Assembly: GCA_002404015.1 (NCBI GenBank)
Contig: DHIW01000017.1
Span: 1-64,000 of the forward strand
DNA from: Chloroflexi bacterium UBA4736
Lineage (GTDB): Bacteria; Chloroflexota; Dormibacteria; Dormibacterales; Dormibacteraceae
Length of the DNA stretch: 64,000 nt
Direction of reading: 5' to 3'
The notes beneath the pieces are model-generated. The model ran no database searches, was not told where the DNA came from, and worked only from the letters and a program-made list of their open reading frames with translations. The first letter of the stretch is position 1; each line of letters starts with the position of its first letter. Both the position numbers and the translations under genes were made by a program. Positions 1 through 7,852 of the stretch are shown here, one piece after another.

Positions 1-53
1 TCAGGCTGGGTGGGGGGCCTCAGGTGCTTGCCGGATTCGGATGACCCTCGGGG

Positions 54-1133
54 TCAGCCCTGAAGCGTCAGCTGGCGCTCCGCCTCTACCCGCGTGAGTC
101 GAGTGCGCAGGGCCCGGTGGTCGCGCAGGGCCCGTCGGCCCGACCCCGTGGCAGCGTCGGAGGCTTCCTCGAGATCCGCGTGCCAGGCGTCGGTCAGCTT
201 GAACAGGGCGACCAGGTCGGGATCCCAGAGGGTTCCGGCGCCTTCCTGGATGGCGGCTCGAGCCTGGCCGAGAGTCAGTCCGCGGCGAGACGGCCGATCC
301 GAGACCAGGGCATCGAAGCCGTCGCAGATCGCGACGATTCGAGCGGCGACCGGGATCTGGTCGCCGGCCAGCCGATCCGGGTAGCCCGCGCCGTCAAGAC
401 GCTCGTGATGGTGGCGCACGATCGGCATCAGCGCGGATGCGGCGCGAAGGGGCGCGATGATCTCGGCGCCCAGGCTGGGATGCTGCCGGATGAGCGCCAT
501 GTCCTCTTCGTTGAGGCTGCCGCCCGCGGCGAGGATCCGGTCGGGCAGTCCGATCTTTCCGATGTCGTGGATGAGCGTCCCCCTGTAGAGGTCGGCCAGG
601 GCCTCCGGGCTGAGCTTGGCCGCGTGGCCCAGGGCCCACGCCATCCGCGCCACCCTGATCGAGTGGGCCTCGGTATACGGGCTCCTGGCGTCGACCGCCC
701 GAGCAAGTGTGAATACGACCTGCTCGGCATTCTCCATCCCGTCGCGGGCGTGCTTCATGCGGAGCAGGGAGCGGACCCGAGCCACGATCTCGTCGCGATC
801 CACAGGCTTGGTGAGGTAGTCGTCGGCGCCGGCCTCGAGGCTGCGGATGCGATCCGTGGTGGCGCCGAGTCCCGACACCATAACGATCGGGAGCATCGAG
901 GTGACCGGATCGGCGCGCAGCCGGACGCAGAGCTCGAAGCCGTTCATCCCGGGCATCATCACGTCGAGCAGGAGGACGTCCGGCGGCGCAGCCGCGATCG
1001 ACGCGATGGCCTCGGCGCAATTGCACGCGGTGACGACCTGGCAGCCGGCGTGGCGGAGCACTTCGAACATCAGCTCGCGGTTGAGCTCTTCGTCGTCGAC
1101 GACCAGGACGCGTCCAGTCTCGGGCACCCGCAC
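54..1133 (-). CDS. Response regulator with HD-GYP phosphodiesterase domain
   Basis: A 359-residue two-domain signalling protein. An N-terminal receiver domain (about residues 8-125) has the acidic pair DD at 13-14, the phospho-acceptor Asp57 in LLLDVMMPG and the conserved Lys109 in LTKP. An HD-GYP domain (about 135-320) follows, with HDIGKIGLPDRIL (HD at 189-190) and HHERLDGAGYP (GYP at 250-252). HD-GYP proteins of this build hydrolyse cyclic di-GMP in the cytoplasm under control of a sensor kinase. No kinase gene is adjacent, so its partner is unknown. The C-terminal 40 residues are basic and helical. The gene is monocistronic in this window. The family call is firm; the signal and the phenotype are not known. 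Confidence 0.93.
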   Translation of the reverse strand: MRVPETGRVLVVDDEELNRELMFEVLRHAGCQVVTACNCAEAIASIAAAPPDVLLLDVMMPGMNGFELCVRLRADPVTSMLPIVMVSGLGATTDRIRSLEAGADDYLTKPVDRDEIVARVRSLLRMKHARDGMENAEQVVFTLARAVDARSPYTEAHSIRVARMAWALGHAAKLSPEALADLYRGTLIHDIGKIGLPDRILAAGGSLNEEDMALIRQHPSLGAEIIAPLRAASALMPIVRHHHERLDGAGYPDRLAGDQIPVAARIVAICDGFDALVSDRPSRRGLTLGQARAAIQEGAGTLWDPDLVALFKLTDAWHADLEEASDAATGSGRRALRDHRALRTRLTRVEAERQLTLQG

Positions 1134-1286
1134 ATCGTGGCGACCCGCAGCGGCATGGCTTCGGCGTTCGGGAGTCGAATTGGCGTCAGATCGACGCGGC
1201 CAACCCGCGCCTCGAGCGGTGGTGCGGCCAATCAGGATCGTGACCTCTCCCCAAAACGCTGTGCCGGTTCTCCCTAAATCTCGTGA

Positions 1287-1315
1287 TTGAACCGGGGCCG
1301 CCGGCTGGCTACCGT
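1287..1315 (+). promoter_or_regulatory. Candidate promoter for small gene at 1327
   Basis: TTGAAC (1287-1292) and TACCGT (1310-1315) are separated by 17 nt. The expected transcription start falls at or just before the ATG at 1327, so the transcript would be nearly leaderless. The match to consensus is moderate. Confidence 0.4.
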
Positions 1316-1326
1316 GAGTGGCCTAC

Positions 1327-1518
1327 ATGGAGACACATCACACGCTCCGCCGAATCAACGACCTGGGGGCTCTCCTCGCGGCGATCCTCAGCCGGGACTC
1401 CGACGCGCGGCTCTCGGACGTCCCCTGGGCGTCCGACCACGCCTCCGCCGACCAGCCTCTCAATCTGCGGCTGGGCCGGCCAGACGTGATGGACGAGCCC
1501 GCCAGCCGCAGCGCCTAG
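1327..1518 (+). CDS. Small hypothetical protein
   Basis: A 63-residue ORF starting METHHTLRRINDLG and ending DEPASRSA. It has no membrane segment, cysteine pair or family motif that I recognise. I chose ATG 1327 over the in-frame GTG at 1318 because a 17-nt-spaced promoter-like pair ends 11 nt upstream. The reading frame is GC-rich like its surroundings, so coding bias is weak support and the gene could be spurious. It precedes another small ORF on the same strand. Confidence 0.35.
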   Translation: METHHTLRRINDLGALLAAILSRDSDARLSDVPWASDHASADQPLNLRLGRPDVMDEPASRSA

Positions 1519-1582
1519 AGCTTGCCGACCGCCGGTCTTAGGCTTTTCTCAGGAACCGCAATTACCGTGACCTGACCGAGCC

Positions 1583-1798
1583 ATGGGACGCAAGTTGCGC
1601 GAGACCGACGAGGACAGGGATTGGAGCGCGCTCGCGCTCCGCTCGCGCAGCAACCCTTCGCTGGCGGCCAGGGCCCGGCTCGGGGCCCGGCGCGTCGCGG
1701 CGACGGCCCCCAGCCCAGTGTCCCCGGTCCCCGCGGCGATCTCGCCCGACGGCAGGCCGTTCTGGTGGGATGGCCGGCGCTGGACCGATCAGGCTTAG
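1583..1798 (+). CDS. Small protein with C-terminal WWDG motif
   Basis: A 71-residue basic protein whose last residues read SPDGRPFWWDGRRWTDQA. This resembles the Trp/Asp/Gly motif of the DUF2510 type (WWDGxxWT) that is usually found at the start of actinobacterial and Chloroflexota-like membrane proteins. Here the motif closes the protein and there is no membrane segment. The start is ATG after the sequence GAGCC, with no Shine-Dalgarno site. A protein with the same type of motif occurs at 39171-39807. The role is unknown. Confidence 0.55.
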   Translation: MGRKLRETDEDRDWSALALRSRSNPSLAARARLGARRVAATAPSPVSPVPAAISPDGRPFWWDGRRWTDQA

Positions 1799-1910
1799 TC
1801 GGGATCCACCGCCCGCTCCCGCGCTTGCTGCCGGATTGATTCTTGACACGGCCTGCCGACAGGCGTGAGATGGCATGCGCGCAGGCCGTTCAGCGGGGAG
1901 GGTGCAGAAA

Positions 1911-2855
1911 ATGGTCGGTAACGAGCACGCGATCGATCGGGCGAAGGTCCACTACAAGTGGGATCGCTCACTGGAACCGGCGGTCGAGATCGAGCCAGGC
2001 GACGTGGTGCACTTCGAGACCGAGGAGGTGACGGACGGGCAGCTCAAGCCGGATTCCCCCGCCTCCGATCTCCTGAACCTCGATTTCGACCGGCTCTATC
2101 CGCTGGCCGGACCCGTCTTTGTGAAGGGAGCGGAGCCGGGTGACGCGCTGGAGGTCGAGATCCTCGAGCTGCGGCCCCTGGACTGGGGCTGGGCCGGCCT
2201 GATCCCTGGCCTCGGCCTTCTGGCGGAGGACTTCCCGGAGCCCTACCTGCGGGTCTTCGACCTGAAGAACGGCGAGTTCGCGGCCCTGCGCGACGACATC
2301 CGCATCCCCATCCAGCCGTTTTGCGGAACCATGGGCGTGGCGACCGACGAGGCCGGACCGGTGGACGTGCTGCCGCCGACCAAGGGCGCCGGCAACGTGG
2401 ACACGCGGCACCTGACCGCGGGCACGCGGCTGCGCTTGCCGGTGTTCGTCAGCGGAGGCCTGTTCTCGGCCGGCGACTGCCACGCCGCCCAGGGCGACGG
2501 CGAGGTCTGCGTCACAGGGATCGAGTGCCCGATGCGCTTCTCGCTGCGGTTCAACCTCCTGAAGGGCGCCGCGCCGCGGCCCTGGAGCTACCAGTTCACG
2601 ACCCCGCCCGGCAGCCTGCAGGCACGGTCCGACAGGGCCGGCTACCTCGCGATGACAGCCCTCGGCCCGGACCTGATGGAGAACGCCAAGAACTCGGTGC
2701 GCGACCTGATCGGATGGCTGGGCCGCGAGAGAGGCCTCGGCGCGCCCGATGCCTATATCCTCTGCAGCCTGGCCGCCGACCTCAAGATCAGCCAGATCGT
2801 CGACCAGCCGAACTGGGGCGTCTCCGCATACCTTTCGCTGGGGGTCTTCACCTAG
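1911..2855 (+). CDS. Acetamidase/formamidase family hydrolase
   Basis: A 314-residue member of the FmdA/AmdA family, which hydrolyses formamide or short amides to the acid plus ammonia. The family hallmarks are the early LEPAVEIEPGDVVHFET block, the central IPIQPFCGTMGVA block, and SAGDCHAAQGDGEVC followed by GIECPM. Length is typical. I chose ATG 1911 because GGGAGG lies 8 nt upstream; the longer in-frame start at 1875 adds only a low-complexity basic stretch. It stands alone between small ORFs and the L,D-transpeptidase gene. The true substrate (formamide, acetamide or another amide) cannot be read from sequence. Confidence 0.93.
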   Translation: MVGNEHAIDRAKVHYKWDRSLEPAVEIEPGDVVHFETEEVTDGQLKPDSPASDLLNLDFDRLYPLAGPVFVKGAEPGDALEVEILELRPLDWGWAGLIPGLGLLAEDFPEPYLRVFDLKNGEFAALRDDIRIPIQPFCGTMGVATDEAGPVDVLPPTKGAGNVDTRHLTAGTRLRLPVFVSGGLFSAGDCHAAQGDGEVCVTGIECPMRFSLRFNLLKGAAPRPWSYQFTTPPGSLQARSDRAGYLAMTALGPDLMENAKNSVRDLIGWLGRERGLGAPDAYILCSLAADLKISQIVDQPNWGVSAYLSLGVFT

Positions 2856-2930
2856 CAGAATCCCGCGCCTCGGGCCGGGCGCAGGCGTTTGGAAGGAGCG
2901 ATTTTGCCCACCGCTTCGTAAAGTGGAGGG

Positions 2931-4286
2931 GTGAGATTGTCCTGGCACAGCGCTCGCTGGGTCCTGATAGGGGCCCTGCTCGTGGCTCTATTGGCCGGCG
3001 CGGGATCCGTGATTCTGGCCGGACAGTCAGTCACGGCGGCCCAGGCCGAGTACGCTGCGGCCGGCCGCAGCCTTGACGTTCAGCTCGCCGCAGCCGCCCA
3101 GGCCGGGTACGGCGAGCAGGACCTGCAGCCGGTCCAGGACCAGCTGACGCTGGTGCGGGCAGCTCACCTGCCGCTGCTGGTCTGGGCCCAGCCTGGCTTC
3201 TACTCGAACCAGGCCTCCCGCCTGCGCGGGCTGCAGGCTGACCTTCACCAGACCCAGGCCCAGGTCGACCAGAACGCCAAGCAGGACCTGGACCAGCAGC
3301 TCGCCACCGCCAAGACCGGGATCGACCGCGCTCGCACGATCGACGTCGCCGACGCCCAGACGACCGGCCTGGCGGGACGCTACGACGACCTGGTGAAGCG
3401 GCAGTTCGCCGCGACCACGATTGCGGACGTCCGCAAGGCGGACACCGACGCCAAGACGCTGGTCACCGACGTGATCGCCGCGGGCAGCCAGCAGACGGCC
3501 GAGAACACGGCCATCCAGACGGTGGCCGACACCCTGACCCAGCAGGGCGCCAGCCTGGCCACAATGCAGAGCCTGGGCAACACCTCGCTGGCAGCGGGCC
3601 GAAACGACGCCACCGTGGCCGCTTACGAGGCCAAGCCGGGGCGCTTCGCGGCGCTCACGCAGCTGATGGACGCCTACAACCGCATGGAGCACTACGCTGC
3701 GCGGATCGGCTCAGCAGATCCCCAGCAGGCGGCCTTCGGGACGGCCGCCGTGCAGCGCTACGCCGGGCTGGTCCATTCCCAGCTGATGCAGAACCTCGGA
3801 CCCAAGCACGTCATCGTCTCGTTCGAGGCCCAGCACGTCTGGGTCTACGACGCCCAGAAGGTCGTGCTGGAGTCGGCGGTGACGACCGGCATCCGTGGCT
3901 CCACCGCCTACGGGACCGACTTCGGACCGATGAAGGTGCTGCACAACGATCATCCCTTCAAGATGCACTCGCCCTGGCCGAAGGGCTCGGTGTACTGGTA
4001 CCCGGACACGGTCGTCCAGTGGACGGTGTTCTTCACCAACAGCGGCGAGTCCTTCCACGACGCATCGTGGGAGTCCGACTACCAGTTGGGGCCGGGCTCG
4101 CAGTACAACGCCTCGACCCGCAGCCACGGCTGCATCCACATCCCCTACAGCGACGCCCAGTGGCTCTACGGCTGGGCCGACGTCGGCACGCCGGTGGACG
4201 TCGTGCCGGGTGACGGCCAGCCGCTCGCCGCCCAGCTGGCCGAGATGACGACCGACGACCAGGGCGTCCCGCTGAACCCGGCCTGA
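2931..4286 (+). CDS. Membrane-anchored L,D-transpeptidase (YkuD domain)
   Basis: A 451-residue envelope protein. An N-terminal membrane helix (about residues 10-30) anchors it. A long Gln/Ala-rich, probably coiled-coil region follows (about 35-285), then a YkuD catalytic domain (about 295-435) with the nucleophile motif SHGCIHIP. L,D-transpeptidases make 3-3 peptidoglycan cross-links or attach proteins to peptidoglycan outside the membrane. GTG 2931 lies 6 nt after TAAAGT (2919-2924), which fits a leaderless start. The TTG at 2937 is an alternative, with GGAGGG 6 nt before it. The extracytoplasmic coiled-coil may act as a spacer through the wall; that is inference. Confidence 0.9.
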   Translation: MRLSWHSARWVLIGALLVALLAGAGSVILAGQSVTAAQAEYAAAGRSLDVQLAAAAQAGYGEQDLQPVQDQLTLVRAAHLPLLVWAQPGFYSNQASRLRGLQADLHQTQAQVDQNAKQDLDQQLATAKTGIDRARTIDVADAQTTGLAGRYDDLVKRQFAATTIADVRKADTDAKTLVTDVIAAGSQQTAENTAIQTVADTLTQQGASLATMQSLGNTSLAAGRNDATVAAYEAKPGRFAALTQLMDAYNRMEHYAARIGSADPQQAAFGTAAVQRYAGLVHSQLMQNLGPKHVIVSFEAQHVWVYDAQKVVLESAVTTGIRGSTAYGTDFGPMKVLHNDHPFKMHSPWPKGSVYWYPDTVVQWTVFFTNSGESFHDASWESDYQLGPGSQYNASTRSHGCIHIPYSDAQWLYGWADVGTPVDVVPGDGQPLAAQLAEMTTDDQGVPLNPA

Positions 4287-4289
4287 TCT

Positions 4290-4324
4290 GCTGACCCGGA
4301 TGCGGCCGCTGGGCGCTGGTCAGC
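4290..4324. terminator. Inverted repeat between convergent genes
   Basis: A perfect 7-bp inverted repeat GCTGACC/GGTCAGC (4290-4296 and 4318-4324) lies just after the L,D-transpeptidase stop codon. There is no T run. It could act as a weak or Rho-assisted terminator for the convergent genes on either side. Confidence 0.3.
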
Positions 4325-4397
4325 GCATCGCCGGGCCACGTGGCGGAGTCTAGCCAGGCTGGCGGCCACCGGAGCCCGGGCTCGGGGCGAGAGGCCC

Positions 4398-4979
4398 TCA
4401 GTCGAAGAGCAGTGCGTACCCTCGGCGGGGATGGGTGCGCAGCTCGGCGGGCAGGGCCACCTGGGCCAGCTTCTCGCGCACGCGCACGATGTAAGTGCGG
4501 ACCTGCTCTGACGAGAGCCGGCGGTCCTGCCAGGCCATCGCGGCGATGGCGGTCGTGTTGAAGTCGCGGCCAGGGTGTCGGAGCAGAAGGTCCAGCAGCT
4601 GCGACTCGCGGCGGGTCAGCCGGACCTCACGCCCGCGATGCCGCAAGCGTCGCGTGGCCACGTCGAAGTCCACGCCGGCCAACTGCATGCTGCGCTTGTC
4701 CCAGAAGTCCAGGCGTTCCCGGACGTGGTGGATGTGCGCCCGCCTGGTGGCCAGGTCGCCGCTCTCGACGCCCCGCCGCGCCGACTCGGACATCCCTTCC
4801 AGCTCGCCGCTCATCCGGCCCAGCTGGGCGGAGTGGAAGGACAGCAGCTCCTGGTAGACGTTCACCCAGTGGCGCGCGTCGAGGGGGTGCTCGGTGTCCG
4901 GGTCCTCGCCGACGATCAGGCCGGGGGCCTCGACTGCGGTGTCTGACTTCTCTTTGCTCTTCGGCATCTCAAGGTCCAT
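4398..4979 (-). CDS. Winged-helix protein with N-terminal HWxxVYxEL domain
   Basis: A 193-residue protein. Residues about 115-190 form a response-regulator-type winged helix (RRESQLLDLLLRHPG, SSEQVRTYIVRVREKL, HPRRGYALLFD), the DNA-binding fold of OmpR/PhoB. The N-terminal part (about 35-100) is not a receiver. It is a helical domain with HWVNVYQEL and ERLDFWDKR that matches the whole of the neighbouring 95-residue protein (5073-5360). No phosphorylation site is present, so control must come through that helical domain. It lies 93 nt downstream of its paralogue on the same strand, and an inverted repeat in the gap is a candidate operator. Its target genes are unknown. Confidence 0.75.
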   Translation of the reverse strand: MDLEMPKSKEKSDTAVEAPGLIVGEDPDTEHPLDARHWVNVYQELLSFHSAQLGRMSGELEGMSESARRGVESGDLATRRAHIHHVRERLDFWDKRSMQLAGVDFDVATRRLRHRGREVRLTRRESQLLDLLLRHPGRDFNTTAIAAMAWQDRRLSSEQVRTYIVRVREKLAQVALPAELRTHPRRGYALLFD

Positions 4980-5022
4980 TGCTCAGGTTGCTGAACTTGC
5001 AAAGATCGCGCTACGGCGAAAT

Positions 5023-5045
5023 TTTGCGACGGGCGTTGCCGCAAA
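5023..5045. promoter_or_regulatory. Candidate operator (inverted repeat)
   Basis: TTTGCG (5023-5028) and CGCAAA (5040-5045) form a perfect inverted repeat in the 93-nt gap upstream of the winged-helix gene. A second short palindrome, CTTGCAAAG, sits at 4996-5004. Both share the TTGC/GCAA core, so they may bind the adjacent regulator. This is inference from position and symmetry. Confidence 0.35.
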
Positions 5046-5072
5046 GTCCAGCCCCCAACAGCATCGCGGCGT

Positions 5073-5360
5073 CTAGGCAGTGGCCGGGCGGAGCCGGGCT
5101 TCCCAGTATCCGAACCGGCGCTCGAATCGCGCCAGCTCCTCTTTCAGCATCTTCATGTCGTCTCTCTCGAGCTCGGCTCGGGCGTCCTTCTGGAGACCTT
5201 CGAGCATGCCTCCGAGGGACCGTATCAGCGACCTCTTAGTCGCGATCAGCTCGCGGTAAACGAGGGTCCAGTGGGCCGCGTCCTGGGACGACGGGTTGGG
5301 CGCGTCTTCACCGGGTAACAGGCGGTCGGGAGCCATGGGATCCACCATTCCTTCCGCCAC
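5073..5360 (-). CDS. Small helical protein paralogous to the winged-helix N-terminus
   Basis: A 95-residue protein of predicted helices with AHWTLVYRELIATK near the middle and RFGYWEARL near the end. The same spacing of HWxxVYxEL, a Met/Glu-Gly turn and a terminal WxxR helix occurs in residues 35-100 of the downstream winged-helix protein (4398-4979). The two look like products of a tandem duplication in which only one copy carries the DNA-binding domain. They could form heterodimers. The start could instead be ATG 5348 or 5336. Function is unknown. Confidence 0.6.
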   Translation of the reverse strand: MAEGMVDPMAPDRLLPGEDAPNPSSQDAAHWTLVYRELIATKRSLIRSLGGMLEGLQKDARAELERDDMKMLKEELARFERRFGYWEARLRPATA

Positions 5361-5525
5361 CGACCAGATCAGCTGTCCAGGGTTCGCCGGCCCGGGGGGA
5401 AGGTGCGGGCGAACGAGACCCTGGGGCGCCAGTATGCGCCTTCAAGTTTTTCGTCGCGCGAATCGCTGACACGAAACCTGGCAATTGCGATATCAGAGAG
5501 GGGTCCCCCCGAAGGCGGCGGCACT

Positions 5526-5531
5526 TAGAAT
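5526..5531 (+). promoter_or_regulatory. -10 element for leaderless hsp20 transcript
   Basis: TAGAAT (5526-5531) ends 8 nt before the ATG at 5540, and no Shine-Dalgarno site is present. This spacing puts the transcription start at or next to the ATG. Confidence 0.5.
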
Positions 5532-5539
5532 CGGCGTGC

Positions 5540-6037
5540 ATGATCGGCTGGCGCTTCTACGACTCGAATCCGCTCCGGGACGCCCTGGAGCAGATGGCCG
5601 CCGAGCACCGCCGGCGGCCCGGGCGCGGCGAACCGATGCCGATCAACGTCTACGAGGATTCGGGAGCGGTCGTCGTCGAGGCTGCTCTGCCGGCCGTTAC
5701 GGCCGAACGCGTGGACCTGAGCTGCAGCGAAGGCCTGCTGACGATCAGGGCCCGGGCCGATATCCCCGAGCGCGAGTACATCCACCAGGAGATGGGGACC
5801 GTCGACTACCTGCGCCAGGTGGTGCTGCCGGGCGACTGCCGGTTTGACGAGGCGGAGGCCTCCTTCGACTCGGGCATCCTGACCATCCGGGTGCCCAAGG
5901 TGAAGCTGAAGACGCCCGAGAAGATCCGCATCCAGGTCACGAAGCGCGATTCGGGGCAGACGCTCGAGGCCCATCCCGGCAGCGGCTACTCCGAGGTCAA
6001 GACCCCCATCCGCAAGCGGCGCCCGAAGGCTCAGTAA
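5540..6037 (+). CDS. hsp20: Hsp20/alpha-crystallin family small heat-shock protein
   Basis: A 165-residue chaperone. The alpha-crystallin domain spans about residues 34-135: it begins PINVYEDSGAVVVEAALP, continues through EREYIHQEM, and ends SFDSGILTIRVPK. The C-terminal tail is long and basic and has no clear IxI motif, which may affect oligomer size. Small heat-shock proteins hold unfolding proteins in the cytoplasm until DnaK or ClpB act. A TAGAAT -10 box 8 nt upstream suggests leaderless expression. The 3' end overlaps the convergent acyltransferase gene by 7 nt. I see no heat-shock (HrcA) operator upstream. Confidence 0.93.
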   Translation: MIGWRFYDSNPLRDALEQMAAEHRRRPGRGEPMPINVYEDSGAVVVEAALPAVTAERVDLSCSEGLLTIRARADIPEREYIHQEMGTVDYLRQVVLPGDCRFDEAEASFDSGILTIRVPKVKLKTPEKIRIQVTKRDSGQTLEAHPGSGYSEVKTPIRKRRPKAQ

Positions 6038-6849
6038 AAGACGGTCTTCCGGCGCGGCAGCATCCGGTCGACCGCGGCCTGGATCGAGCCCCGCACCTCC
6101 TCCGAGATCTCCAGCACCAGCGCCGGGTCCTCGGCGGCCTCGGGACCCAGCGCCACAGTGTCGACGGGCTCGCCGAAGGCGATGAACCACTTCGACGGCA
6201 GCGGCATCACGCCAACCGGGCCGAGGAGGGGGAAGGTCGCGGTGAGCGGGAACGAGGGCAGCCCAAACAGGCGGGCCAGCACGGGCACGTCGGCCACCAC
6301 TGGGTGGACCTCCTCACTGCCGACCACCGCGACCGGGATGATCGGGGAACCCGTCCGGAGAGCGACCTGGACGAAGCCGCCCCGGCCGAAGCGCTGGACC
6401 CGGTAGCGCTCGCGGTAAAGCTTGGCGGCCCCCTTGACGCCCTCCGGGAAGACGCCCACCAACTGGTCGCGCTCGAGCAGGGTGGTCGCGTTGTCGGGGT
6501 GGGCCAAGACGTTCCCGGTGCGCAGGAGGAACTGCGAGATGAACGGCAACCGGAAGGCCCAATCAACGACCAGCATCCGGGCGTGCCGGGGCTGCAGGTG
6601 CTCCAGCCAGATGGCGGTCCGGATCATAGCGCCGTCGTACGGCACGACTCCCGCGTGGTTGGCCGCGAGCAGTGCGCGCCCGCTCGCAGGGACGTTCTCC
6701 ACGCCCTCCGACTCGACGCGCCAGTAGCGGCGGTACAGCCACTCGGCGACCGGCAGCCCGACTCGCTCGGTGAACTCGGCGTCGAACCCGAAGTCGTCGA
6801 TGGGGGCGGCTGGGAGCGCGGGCTCGGCCACCCTGAGGGCTCGGGCCAT
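6031..6849 (-). CDS. Lysophospholipid acyltransferase family protein (PlsC-like)
   Basis: A 272-residue acyltransferase that probably acylates lysophosphatidic acid or a related glycerolipid at the membrane. The catalytic block is AANHAGVVPYDGAMI, an H-x6-D variant of the classical NHx4D that is typical of one bacterial PlsC-like subfamily. The second block is VFPEGVKGAAK. There is no strong membrane helix, so it is probably peripheral. Upstream, CATAAT (6856-6861) ends 6 nt before the ATG, which suggests a leaderless mRNA. The acceptor is not determined by sequence. Confidence 0.85.
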   Translation of the reverse strand: MARALRVAEPALPAAPIDDFGFDAEFTERVGLPVAEWLYRRYWRVESEGVENVPASGRALLAANHAGVVPYDGAMIRTAIWLEHLQPRHARMLVVDWAFRLPFISQFLLRTGNVLAHPDNATTLLERDQLVGVFPEGVKGAAKLYRERYRVQRFGRGGFVQVALRTGSPIIPVAVVGSEEVHPVVADVPVLARLFGLPSFPLTATFPLLGPVGVMPLPSKWFIAFGEPVDTVALGPEAAEDPALVLEISEEVRGSIQAAVDRMLPRRKTVFY

Positions 6850-6919
6850 CGCTCGATTATGGGCGGGTGGGCGCTACGCCGGGATCGGTGGATCCGGCTA
6901 AGATCGCCTTGGCCTCGCC

Positions 6920-7852
6920 ATGGCACTCGACTTCCAGGCCGCATCTGACGAATACCTCGGCTGGCTCCAGCTGGAAGCCAATCGCAGCCCGAACACGGTC
7001 CGTGCCTACGCCGCCGAGCTGCGCCGGCTGGCGGCCTTCCTGGCTGGGCGCAGCCACTCGCTCCGGATGGAGGATCTCGTCCATGAGGATCTCCGGGCCT
7101 TCCAGCGCCACCTTGCGCTGACGCTCAAGAGCCCGGCTTCGCGGGCGCGGGCGCTGGTGGCGGTCCGCTCCTGGCTGCGCTGGCTGGCGCGGGAGGAGCT
7201 CGTCAAGAACGACCTCTCGAACCGGATCACCCTGCCCAAGCTGGAGCAGCGGCTGCCCAAGCCCATGCAGCCCGACGAGCTGACCGACCTCCTGGCCGCG
7301 CTGCCCTCCGAGACCCCGTTGGACAAGCGCGACAAGGCGCTCGTTAACTTCCTGATCAGCACCGGCTGCCGGATCTCAGAAGCGCTCGCCCTCGACCGGA
7401 CCGACGTTCCCCGCCAGGGCAACCGGCTGATCGTGACCGGCAAGGGCGCCAAGCAGCGCGCGGTCTACCTTACGGCGGACGCCAAGGCGGCCGTCGACGA
7501 TTACCTCCTGGCCCGAACCGACACCTGCATGGCGCTGTTCGTCAACTACGACCGCTCGGCGCCCAGGGGCGGCGAGCGCCGGCTCACCGCGGCCGGTGCT
7601 CAGTACGTCGTCCGGCGCCTGCGGGCCAGGTTCGGGGCCTGGTCCTTCAAATCCCCGCACGTCGCCCGCCACACTGCCGCAACCACCCTGCTGGAGGTCA
7701 CCGGCGGCGACGTGCGCCTGGTCCAGGAGGTCCTTGGCCACGCCAACCTGAACACCCTGCAGGGCTATACCAAGATCGTGGACGCGCGCAAGCAGGAGGC
7801 CTACAAGCACTACCAGGAGTACCTGGACGACAAGAAACGGGAGGTGAGGTGA
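6920..7852 (+). CDS. Tyrosine recombinase of XerC/XerD type
   Basis: A 310-residue site-specific recombinase. The N-terminal SAM-like core-binding domain (about 5-90) contains the SPNTVRAYAAELRRLA box. The catalytic domain (about 110-300) has the Arg of STGCRISEALAL, the Lys of TGKGAKQRAVYL, the HVARH of box II, LGHANLNT, and the nucleophile Tyr in QGYTKI. Length fits XerC/XerD, which resolve chromosome dimers at dif. It is followed with a 4-nt overlap by an unrelated oxidoreductase, and no attachment site or phage gene is nearby, so a housekeeping role is more likely than an integrase. XerC and XerD cannot be told apart here. Confidence 0.9.
   Translation: MALDFQAASDEYLGWLQLEANRSPNTVRAYAAELRRLAAFLAGRSHSLRMEDLVHEDLRAFQRHLALTLKSPASRARALVAVRSWLRWLAREELVKNDLSNRITLPKLEQRLPKPMQPDELTDLLAALPSETPLDKRDKALVNFLISTGCRISEALALDRTDVPRQGNRLIVTGKGAKQRAVYLTADAKAAVDDYLLARTDTCMALFVNYDRSAPRGGERRLTAAGAQYVVRRLRARFGAWSFKSPHVARHTAATTLLEVTGGDVRLVQEVLGHANLNTLQGYTKIVDARKQEAYKHYQEYLDDKKREVR

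Noticed and set aside
54-1133. Diguanylate cyclase
   Set aside because: There is no GGDEF domain; the C-terminal domain is HD-GYP.
2968-4270. Operon between the L,D-transpeptidase and the next gene
   Set aside because: The next gene is convergent, so no shared transcript is possible.
6920-7852. Phage or island integrase
   Set aside because: The recombinase is coupled to a chromosomal-type oxidoreductase, with no phage genes, tRNA or direct repeats nearby. A Xer role is simpler.
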